Source of the DNA: an uncultured Rhodocyclaceae bacterium
GTDB taxonomy: Bacteria; Pseudomonadota; Gammaproteobacteria; Burkholderiales; Rhodocyclaceae
DNA length: 5,723 nt
Direction: 5' to 3'
NCBI GenBank assembly: GCA_903930805.1
Contig: CAIYZZ010000092.1
Coordinates: 1 to 5,723, forward strand
The notes beneath the pieces were generated by a model, which saw only the letters and a list, made by a program, of their open reading frames with translations, did not search any database and was not told where the DNA came from. Below are positions 1 to 5,723 of this stretch, in pieces (within the stretch, counting starts at the first letter, position 1; each line of letters opens with the position of its first letter). Made by a program: the position numbers and the translations under genes.

Positions 1-2682
1 ATTTCCGCACGGCATGCATTTAAAGAACTGTTCCCGGCCGGTACGCATTTAATCCAGTTGGGTGGCCCCGGTATGCTGATCGGACTGGGCGGCGGGGCGG
101 CTTCTTCGATGGCAACCGGTACCAATACTGCCGATCTCGACTTCGCCTCGGTGCAGCGCGGCAACCCGGAAATGCAGCGGCGCGCGCAGGAGGTGATCGA
201 CAGATGTTGGCAAATGGGTGAAACGAATCCGATCCTGGCCATCCATGACGTCGGCGCCGGCGGAATTTCCAATGCGATGCCCGAATTGGCCAACGATGCC
301 GGACGCGGCGCATTGTTTGATTTGCGTGCCGTGCCGAACGAAGAGCCGGGCATGGCGCCGCGCGAAATCTGGAGTAACGAGGCGCAGGAGCGTTACGTGC
401 TGGCCATCGGTCCGGATCGCCTTGATGAGTTTGCCGCGCTGTGCGAGCGTGAGCGTTGCCCATTCGCCGTGATCGGCGTAGCAACCGAGGAACGGCAGTT
501 GATCGTCAAGGATGAGCATTTTGGCAACCAACCGGTCGATATGCCGATGGATGTGCTGCTCGGCAAACCGCCGCGCATGCACCGCACGGCAACGCGCAAG
601 CAACTGACGATGCCGGCGCTCGACCTGACGGCCCTTGATCTGAAAGAGGCAGCCTTCCGCGTGATGCGCCTGCCCAGCGTGGCGTCGAAGAGCTTCCTCA
701 TCACCATCGGCGACCGCACCGTTGGCGGTTTCACTGCTCGCGACCAGTTCGTCGGCCCGTGGCAGACGCCGGTGGCCGATGTTGCGGTGACCGCGATGGG
801 CTACGACACGATGCTTGGGGAGTGTTTCGCCATGGGCGAGCGCACGCCGCTGGCCTTGCTCAATGCGCCCGCTTCGGGCCGTATGGCAGTGGGCGAGGCG
901 ATCACCAACCTGGCGGCAGCGCAGATCACCGATCTCGGCCAGGTCAAGCTTTCCGCCAACTGGATGGCGGCGGCAGGCCATGGCAACGAGGACGCCGCGT
1001 TGTTCGATACCGTCAAGACTGTTGGCCTTGAATTTTGTCCGGCGCTCGGCGTCTCGATCCCCGTCGGCAAGGATTCGCTGTCGATGAGGACGAAATGGGA
1101 CGCGGACGGCCAGACGAAAGCGGTGACTGCGCCGCTCTCGCTGATCGCTACCGCCTTCGCCCCCTGTGCCGATATCCGCGCCACGCTGACGCCGCAATTG
1201 CAGAAGGATGCCGACGTCGGCGAGACAGAACTGATCCTGATCGACCTGGGTGCCGGCCAGAACCGCCTTGGTGGTTCGGCGTTGGCGCAGGTGCAGGGTG
1301 TGTCGGGCGATGTGCCGCCGGATGCCGATGCCGCGCTGCTCAAGGCTTTTTTCGCAGCGATCCAGAAACTGCGCCCGCAGATCCTCGCCTATCACGACCG
1401 TGCCGATGGCGGTTTGTTCGCCACCGTTTGCGAGATGAGCTTCGCGGCGCATCTTGGCGTGTCGCTGAATCTCGATGCGCTCTGCTACGACCCGCTGATG
1501 AACGACGTCGATGGTATCGAGCGCTTTCCCGAAATGATCGACGGCCGCATGCGTGACCGCATGATCGCCGCGCTGTTCAACGAGGAACTCGGTGCGGTGA
1601 TCCAGGTGCGCCGTGACGACCGTGGCGCCGTGATGCAGGCGCTGCGTGACGCCGGCCTTGGCGCTTGTGCGCACATCATCGGTACGCTCAATGCTGCCGA
1701 CGAGATCCGCGTCTGGCGCAATGCAAAGTCGGCGCTGGTGGTACGGCGGGTCGAGTTGCAACGGGTGTGGAGCGAGGTCAGTTTCCAGGTCGCCCGCCTG
1801 CGCGATGATCCAGGCTGCGCAGAGGAGGAGTTCGATGCGCTGCTCGACGCTGACAATCCGGGCCTGTCAGTGCAATTGACGTTCGAACCCTTAACCCCCC
1901 AGGCCCCCTTTGTCAGGGGGGAGAGTTTGAGGCCGCGCATGGCGATTTTGCGGGAGCAGGGGGTGAATGGCGAGGTCGAGATGGCCGCCGCTTTCGACCG
2001 CGCCGGCTTCGACTGCGTCGATGTGCATATGTCCGACCTGATGGCCGGCCGCGTGCATCTGGCCTCATTCTCGGGCCTCGCTGCCTGCGGTGGTTTTTCC
2101 TATGGCGACGTGCTGGGCGCGGGACAGGGCTGGGCGAAATCCATTCTCTTCAACGCGCGGCTGAAAGATGAGTTTTCTGCATTCTTTGCGCGTCCGGATA
2201 CCTTTGCGCTGGGCGTCTGTAACGGCTGCCAGATGATGAGTAATCTTGCTTCCATCATCCCCGGTGCGCAGGACTGGCCAGCGTTTCATCGCAACCGTTC
2301 CGAGCAGTTCGAGGCGCGCTTTGCCATGGTCGAGATCGTTGCGTCCCCTTCGATATTTTTTCAGGGCATGGCGGGTTCGAAGCTGCCGGTGGTCGTGTCT
2401 CATGGGGAAGGTCGTGCTGTTTTTACCGGCGATAAAAAGTCGGCGGTAGCGGTACGGCACATCGACAACCGGGGCGCGCCGGCAACGACATATCCGTTCA
2501 ACCCCAACGGTTCGCAGGATGGCATCACCGGCGTGACCACGCCGGATGGCCGCTTTACCATCATGATGCCGCACCCCGAGCGAGTTTTCCGCGCGGTGCA
2601 GATGAGTTGGCATCCGTTGAACTTTGGCGAAATGAGTCCCTGGATGACCATGTTCCGTAACGCACGTATGTGGGTAGGTTGA
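1..2682 (+). CDS. purL: Phosphoribosylformylglycinamidine synthase (FGAM synthase, large PurL), 5'-truncated by the window
   Basis: This enzyme converts FGAR, glutamine and ATP to FGAM, the fourth step of de novo purine synthesis, in the cytoplasm. Reading frame 1 is open from the first base, giving 893 codons of a protein that is about 1,300 residues in E. coli, so roughly the first 30% is missing. I recognise it by close similarity to remembered E. coli PurL along its whole length: [19 protein letters not shown] (residues 20-38), [77 protein letters not shown] and [13 protein letters not shown]. The C-terminal class I glutaminase domain (about 645-893) has the nucleophile Cys740 in GVCNGCQMM and the triad partners His858 and Glu860 in [10 protein letters not shown]. 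About 20 residues before ALFNEELG are absent from E. coli. The linker before the glutaminase domain is encoded by a palindromic repeat (separate entry). The stop is TGA 2680-2682. No frameshift is visible. Confidence 0.97.
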   Translation: MSARHAFKELFPAGTHLIQLGGPGMLIGLGGGAASSMATGTNTADLDFASVQRGNPEMQRRAQEVIDRCWQMGETNPILAIHDVGAGGISNAMPELANDAGRGALFDLRAVPNEEPGMAPREIWSNEAQERYVLAIGPDRLDEFAALCERERCPFAVIGVATEERQLIVKDEHFGNQPVDMPMDVLLGKPPRMHRTATRKQLTMPALDLTALDLKEAAFRVMRLPSVASKSFLITIGDRTVGGFTARDQFVGPWQTPVADVAVTAMGYDTMLGECFAMGERTPLALLNAPASGRMAVGEAITNLAAAQITDLGQVKLSANWMAAAGHGNEDAALFDTVKTVGLEFCPALGVSIPVGKDSLSMRTKWDADGQTKAVTAPLSLIATAFAPCADIRATLTPQLQKDADVGETELILIDLGAGQNRLGGSALAQVQGVSGDVPPDADAALLKAFFAAIQKLRPQILAYHDRADGGLFATVCEMSFAAHLGVSLNLDALCYDPLMNDVDGIERFPEMIDGRMRDRMIAALFNEELGAVIQVRRDDRGAVMQALRDAGLGACAHIIGTLNAADEIRVWRNAKSALVVRRVELQRVWSEVSFQVARLRDDPGCAEEEFDALLDADNPGLSVQLTFEPLTPQAPFVRGESLRPRMAILREQGVNGEVEMAAAFDRAGFDCVDVHMSDLMAGRVHLASFSGLAACGGFSYGDVLGAGQGWAKSILFNARLKDEFSAFFARPDTFALGVCNGCQMMSNLASIIPGAQDWPAFHRNRSEQFEARFAMVEIVASPSIFFQGMAGSKLPVVVSHGEGRAVFTGDKKSAVAVRHIDNRGAPATTYPFNPNGSQDGITGVTTPDGRFTIMMPHPERVFRAVQMSWHPLNFGEMSPWMTMFRNARMWVG
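1891..1929. repeat. Small palindromic C/G-rich repeat-like element, in frame inside purL
   Basis: A C-run (1895-1900) is followed by CCCCCT (1904-1909), the loop TTGTC (1910-1914) and AGGGGG (1915-1920), a perfect 6-bp inverted repeat. The composition breaks sharply with the surrounding purL codons: it uses TTA, AGG twice, GGG and AGT, which are rare in this gene. It encodes [14 protein letters not shown], residues 631-644, between the synthetase and glutaminase domains. C-run/TTTGT/G-run elements of this kind are dispersed in many bacterial genomes and, when coding, give peptides like PPFVRGE; this is from general knowledge, not a search. Only one copy is in the window, so its repetitive nature is inferred. 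The linker has about the same length as in E. coli PurL, so the element may have replaced linker sequence, not only added to it. Outer boundaries are approximate. Confidence 0.6.
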
Positions 2683-2700
2683 TCTGAAAAAGGAGATCAA
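2679..2700 (+). promoter_or_regulatory. Perfect 7-bp hairpin spanning the purL stop codon and part of the next gene's Shine-Dalgarno
   Basis: TTGATCT (2679-2685) is exactly complementary to AGATCAA (2694-2700), with the 8-base loop GAAAAAGG. The left arm contains the purL TGA. The right arm contains the last two bases of the AAGGAG ribosome-binding site and ends one base before the ATT start of the cyclase gene. A ribosome terminating on purL would open the stem, so the structure could couple translation of the cyclase to that of purL; this is inference. There is no U-run after the stem, so it is not an intrinsic terminator. The stem is AT-rich and only moderately stable, so it may be of little effect. 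Confidence 0.45.
2690..2695 (+). promoter_or_regulatory. Ribosome-binding site AAGGAG that decides the ATT start at 2702
   Basis: AAGGAG is a near-consensus Shine-Dalgarno, followed by ATCAAA (6 bases) and then ATT at 2702. No ATG, GTG or TTG lies at a usable distance in any frame. The frame entered at ATT is the one that codes the downstream membrane cyclase, and reading from here restores a complete first membrane helix. The in-frame ATC at 2696 is too close to the motif, and CTG at 2684 lies upstream of it. Confidence 0.7.
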
Positions 2701-2701
2701 A

Positions 2702-4405
2702 ATTTCGCATCCGAGCACGCAACCACCCACATTTACCTCCTACCGCAGCGTTGTTGCCGTCGTCTACATTCTGGTCGCAGTGGCTGCAGCGGTATCGATG
2801 AAACTGAGCATCGGCGAAATCGACGCGGACATCGCCAACGTCGCACGCGAGCGCGGCTCGGTGCTGTTCAGGCTCATTGAACTGACGCGCGACTGGAGCG
2901 CCGGGCACGGCGGGCTTTATGCGCCGGTCACGGAAGCCACGCAGCCCAACCCTTATCTCAAGCATCCCAAACGCGACATCACCGATAATTATGGTCGGGC
3001 ACTGACGCTGATCAATCCGGCCTTCATGACCCGGCAAATCGCCGAAATCGCCGAGAAGGCCGAAGGCGTACGTTTCCACATTACCAGCCTGAAGCCAATC
3101 CGTCCGGCCAACGAAGCCGATGCCTGGGAAGCCGAGTCGCTTGCCCTCTTCGAAAAGTCGGGTCTCAAGGAACGGCTCGGCTTTTTCGCCGCCGGGAGTG
3201 GCACGCTTCCCGGCCCGACGCATCGTTATATGGCACCCCTGCTCGTAAAGCCACCCTGCATGAAGTGCCACGAATTTCAGGGTTACCAGGTTGGCGACAT
3301 CCGTGGCGGCATCTCCGTTACCATGCCGGCCGAGAAACTAGTGGAGATCGCCGGACAGCGGCGCAAGCAGGTCATGGCGCTCTACCTGGCTGGCTTCATT
3401 CTGCTCGCCGGAATGGGACACATGGTGGCATGGCGCACGCGCCGCCACCTGCAGGTGCTCGAAGATATCAACCGTCTCCAGGAACTCGAACTGGTCGATC
3501 GCAACCGCGATCTTTCCGAAGCCGAGAAGGAGCAACTGATTGCTGCCGCTGTATTTGGCAATGCAGCGGAAGCAATCATGGTGACCGACAAGAACAACGC
3601 CATCGTGCGTGTCAATCCGGCGTTTACCGCCATCACCGGCTATACGCCGTTCGAGGTCATTGGCCTGCAGCCCAGCATTCTGAAATCAGGGCGCCACGAT
3701 GCGGCCTTTTTTGCCGAGATGTGGCGTCACATTGATGAACTCGGGCGCTGGGAAGGCGAGATCTGGAACCGCCGCAAGAACGGCGAGGTTTTCGTCGCGT
3801 GGCTTGCCATCACCACCGTGGCCGGCGAGGCCGGTGAAGGCCGCCACGTTGCCACTTTCATTGACATCACCAAACGCAAGGAAGCCGAAGAGATCATCCT
3901 GTACCGCGCCAATTTCGACGTGCTGACGGACCTGCCCAACCGCGGATTGTTCGATGATCGACTGGTCGGCGTGCTGGCGATGGCGCGGCGTCACCGTCGC
4001 AACTTTGCGCTGATGTACATCGATCTGGACTGGTTCAAGAGTGTCAATGATTCGCTTGGCCATGCCGCAGGCGACAGTCTGCTGGCTGAAGCGGCCAAAC
4101 GCATGGAGAAATGCGTGCGCGATGCGGATACTGCCGCGCGCTTTGGCGGTGATGAATTCGCCCTGATTCTCTCCGACCTGAATGATCCTGGCGAAGCGGA
4201 GGAAGTCGCACGACGCGTCAATAAGGCACTGGCCGAACCGTTCGTATTGCTGGAAGGCACGGTCAGTGTGTCCGGGAGCATCGGCATTGCCATTTTCCCT
4301 GGCGATGGAGCCGATGAGTTGCTGTTGAAGAAATCTGCGGACAAGGCACTCTATGCCGCCAAGGCAGCGGGACGCAATACCTACCGGTTGGCGTCGGCCT
4401 GCTAA
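2702..4405 (+). CDS. Membrane diguanylate cyclase with periplasmic heme-c (DUF3365-like) sensor, PAS and GGDEF domains
   Basis: Predicted inner-membrane enzyme making c-di-GMP from two GTP under control of a periplasmic heme-c domain; 567 residues from the ATT start. Membrane helix 1 is about residues 16-33. Residues 34-223 look like a DUF3365/Tll0287-like domain: TRDWSAGHGGLYAPVTE, NPYL, LINPAFMTRQIAEI, then CMKCH at 186-190 (a CxxCH heme-c site) followed by GYQVGDIRGGISV. Helix 2 is about 224-244, followed by a charged, probably coiled-coil linker and no obvious HAMP. The PAS domain is about 281-393 (ITGYTPFEVIG; GEIWNRRKNGEVF; FIDITKRK). The GGDEF domain is about 399-565, with LTDLPNR, IDLDWFKSVNDSLGH, RFGGDEF (GGDEF 482-486) and an RxxD inhibitory site, RDAD 473-476, at the standard spacing. 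There is no EAL domain. The active-site motif is intact, so it is probably a true cyclase. Start: ATT 2702 with AAGGAG 6 bases upstream; GTG 2780 or ATG 2798 would cut into helix 1. It lies 19 bases after purL. The sensed signal (redox, NO, other ligand) cannot be told from sequence. Confidence 0.9.
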   Translation: MSHPSTQPPTFTSYRSVVAVVYILVAVAAAVSMKLSIGEIDADIANVARERGSVLFRLIELTRDWSAGHGGLYAPVTEATQPNPYLKHPKRDITDNYGRALTLINPAFMTRQIAEIAEKAEGVRFHITSLKPIRPANEADAWEAESLALFEKSGLKERLGFFAAGSGTLPGPTHRYMAPLLVKPPCMKCHEFQGYQVGDIRGGISVTMPAEKLVEIAGQRRKQVMALYLAGFILLAGMGHMVAWRTRRHLQVLEDINRLQELELVDRNRDLSEAEKEQLIAAAVFGNAAEAIMVTDKNNAIVRVNPAFTAITGYTPFEVIGLQPSILKSGRHDAAFFAEMWRHIDELGRWEGEIWNRRKNGEVFVAWLAITTVAGEAGEGRHVATFIDITKRKEAEEIILYRANFDVLTDLPNRGLFDDRLVGVLAMARRHRRNFALMYIDLDWFKSVNDSLGHAAGDSLLAEAAKRMEKCVRDADTAARFGGDEFALILSDLNDPGEAEEVARRVNKALAEPFVLLEGTVSVSGSIGIAIFPGDGADELLLKKSADKALYAAKAAGRNTYRLASAC

Positions 4406-4435
4406 TCGAGATGCTTTCGGCCATGGTGTAGACCC
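4406..4435 (+). other. 30-base gap between cyclase and ATPase genes; no terminator or strong ribosome-binding site
   Basis: The gap has no inverted repeat with a U-run and no recognisable -35/-10 pair, so the ATPase is probably co-transcribed with the cyclase. No good Shine-Dalgarno precedes GTG 4436. A six-codon reading frame (ATG 4411 to TAG 4429-4431, MLSAMV) ends four bases before that GTG, which could allow re-initiation, but such a short frame can easily arise by chance. Confidence 0.45.
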
Positions 4436-5723
4436 GTGAGCATCGCCCACCAGACGCCCGCCGCAGCGCTGGCCGCATTAGGCAGTGGCGAACAAGGACT
4501 GTCGGGACAGGAAGCACGGCGACGGAATACAGAGTTCGGCCCCAACCGGGTCGAAGCGGCAGCGCGGGAACCGCTCTGGCTGACACTGCTGCGCGAATTC
4601 AGCCATTTCTTCGCACTCATTCTCTGGTTGGCGGCGGGGTTGGCATTTTTGGCCGAGCATTTTGAGCCGGGCCAGGGCATGGCCGAGCTCGGCTTCGCGA
4701 TTGTCGGCGTCATCGTTATCAATGGCTGTTTTTCCTTCTGGCAGGCTTACCGTGCCGAGCAGGCGCTGGATGCACTGCGCCAGTTATTGCCGCAACGCGT
4801 CAATGTCCGGCGCAATGCGCATGTCGAGGAGGTGGATGCCGCAGCTCTGGTGCCCGGCGATGTGGTGTTGCTGGCCGAAGGCGCCAAGGTGCCGGCGGAC
4901 TGCCGCATCCTCGAGAGTTGGGGCGTGCGTGTCAATCTCGCGACGCTGACAGGTGAATCCCGCCCCAAGGTGCGTAGCGCCGAGACTGATGGTGCGGAAA
5001 GCGACCCGTTGTCAGCGCGATGCTTGCTACTGGCGGGCACGCTGATGGTCGCCGGCGAGTGCAGCGCGGTGGTCTACGCCACGGGAATGCGTACTGAATT
5101 CGGCTGCATCGCTCATCTGACGCAGACCGTTGGCGAAACGGAATCGCCGCTGCAAAAGGAAATCCGCCGGGTTTCACGTTTGGTGGCCCTGCTGGCGCTT
5201 GGTCTGGGCGTGCTCTTTTTTGCCATCGGTCATTTCGTCGGGCTGCCATTCTGGGCAAATTTCATGTTCGCCATCGGCATCATCGTCGCTAACGTGCCGG
5301 AAGGTTTGCTGCCCACGGTTACGTTGTCACTGGCACTGGCAACCCAGCGCATGGCCAAGCGCAACGCGCTGGTGCGACACTTGCCGGCGGTCGAGACGCT
5401 CGGCAGCGCCACCGTCATTCTCACCGACAAGACCGGCACGCTGACGCAGAACCTGATGTCGGTGCAGCGCCTGTGGCTGGGCGGAGGCTTTCTCGACTTC
5501 ACCGATCTGGCGGCACAGCCGGGACTGACCGCGGACAACCGCGAACTCTTCGTCAATGCCGCGCTGTGCCACAACCTGAAGATGGTCGGCGAGAAACTCC
5601 TCGGCGATCCGATGGAAGTGGCGCTGGCGAACATGGGACGACAGGTGACGGGCGCGCTTGTCGACTGCAGGCGCATAGACGAGATCCCCTTCGACACCGA
5701 CCACAAGCGCATGTCGGTGCTGG
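4436..5723 (+). CDS. Cation-transporting P-type ATPase, Na+/K+-ATPase-like (type II, closest to IIC), 3'-truncated by the window
   Basis: An ion pump driven by ATP through a phospho-aspartate intermediate, in the inner membrane. The window holds 429 codons of a protein usually near 900 residues. Order seen: a cytoplasmic N-terminal segment (LSGQEARRRNTEFGPNRVE, 22-40); helix 1 about 57-74; helix 2 about 83-102 (VINGCFSFWQ); actuator domain with LTGES (TGES 172-175); helix 3 about 249-270; helix 4 about 273-303 with GIIVANVPEGLLPTVT, where Glu289 matches the cation-binding Glu327 of animal Na+/K+-ATPase; phosphorylation motif DKTGTLT at Asp331; then the start of the nucleotide-binding domain (GDPMEVAL; EIPFDTDHKRMSVL). 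The PEGL motif marks type II, and helix 4 and GCFSxxQ match animal Na+/K+-ATPase better than SERCA as I recall them. The ion cannot be assigned because helices 5-6 are outside the window. Start: GTG 4436, chosen because no in-frame ATG/GTG/TTG occurs between the cyclase stop and here and the N-terminus fits the family; its ribosome-binding site is poor. It shares the cyclase's reading frame, 30 bases downstream. Confidence 0.93.
   Translation, partial: MSIAHQTPAAALAALGSGEQGLSGQEARRRNTEFGPNRVEAAAREPLWLTLLREFSHFFALILWLAAGLAFLAEHFEPGQGMAELGFAIVGVIVINGCFSFWQAYRAEQALDALRQLLPQRVNVRRNAHVEEVDAAALVPGDVVLLAEGAKVPADCRILESWGVRVNLATLTGESRPKVRSAETDGAESDPLSARCLLLAGTLMVAGECSAVVYATGMRTEFGCIAHLTQTVGETESPLQKEIRRVSRLVALLALGLGVLFFAIGHFVGLPFWANFMFAIGIIVANVPEGLLPTVTLSLALATQRMAKRNALVRHLPAVETLGSATVILTDKTGTLTQNLMSVQRLWLGGGFLDFTDLAAQPGLTADNRELFVNAALCHNLKMVGEKLLGDPMEVALANMGRQVTGALVDCRRIDEIPFDTDHKRMSVL

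Noticed and set aside
1450..1600. Extra segment in PurL before ALFNEELG as a foreign insertion
   Set aside because: Its codon use matches the rest of the gene, and a segment like it ([12 protein letters not shown]) is, as I recall, usual in betaproteobacterial PurL, so it looks lineage-typical.
49..1761. 570-codon open frame on the minus strand, opposite purL
   Set aside because: It is wholly antisense to a well-supported purL, has an Arg/His/Gln-rich composition typical of the reverse of GC-rich coding sequence, and shows no recognisable domain.
1904..1925. Palindrome in purL as an intrinsic terminator
   Set aside because: It lies in mid-gene, the stem is followed by GAGAGT with no U-run, and coding continues intact through it.
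2780..2782. GTG as the start of the cyclase gene
   Set aside because: It lies within the first membrane helix, has no Shine-Dalgarno, and would drop 26 codons that continue the hydrophobic segment in frame up to AAGGAG-ATT.
2561..3271. 236-codon minus-strand open frame bridging the purL-cyclase junction
   Set aside because: It overlaps the PurL glutaminase end and the heme-c domain on the opposite strand; no motif or convincing ribosome-binding site was seen.
3686..4450. 254-codon minus-strand open frame opposite the PAS-GGDEF region
   Set aside because: It is antisense to intact PAS and GGDEF motifs, and its product has no recognisable family features.

Overview
The window is GC-rich (by eye about 60% G+C), densely coded on the + strand, and reads as proteobacterial, most likely betaproteobacterial. 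The large single-chain PurL resembles the E. coli enzyme throughout but carries an insertion ahead of the ALFNEELG motif that I associate with betaproteobacterial PurL. The heme-c/PAS/GGDEF protein and the C-rich/G-rich palindromic repeat fit environmental groups such as Rhodocyclales or Nitrosomonadales. The order-level placement is inference; no rRNA or other definitive marker is present.

Layout: (1) positions 1-2682 hold the 3' two thirds of purL, the ATP-dependent FGAM synthase of purine synthesis, ending with an intact glutaminase domain. A short palindromic C/G element lies in frame in the linker before that domain. (2) After only 19 bases comes a membrane diguanylate cyclase gene, 2702-4405. 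Its predicted periplasmic domain is of the DUF3365/Tll0287-like type with a CxxCH heme-c motif, followed by a second membrane helix, a PAS domain and an intact GGDEF domain with an I-site. Its best-supported start is a rare ATT codon behind a strong Shine-Dalgarno; the first GTG in frame lies inside the first membrane helix. A perfect 7-bp hairpin overlaps the purL stop and part of that Shine-Dalgarno. (3) After another 30 bases comes a P-type ATPase gene, 4436 to the window end, truncated by the window. Its sequence is closest to the Na+/K+-ATPase (type IIC) group.

The three genes are co-directional with gaps of 19 and 30 bases and no visible terminator, so read-through transcription is likely. 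Their roles (purine synthesis, redox or ligand-responsive c-di-GMP signalling, cation transport) do not form an obvious pathway. I see no tRNA, rRNA, CRISPR array, insertion sequence or clear sigma-70 promoter. There is no gene-free stretch longer than 30 bases.
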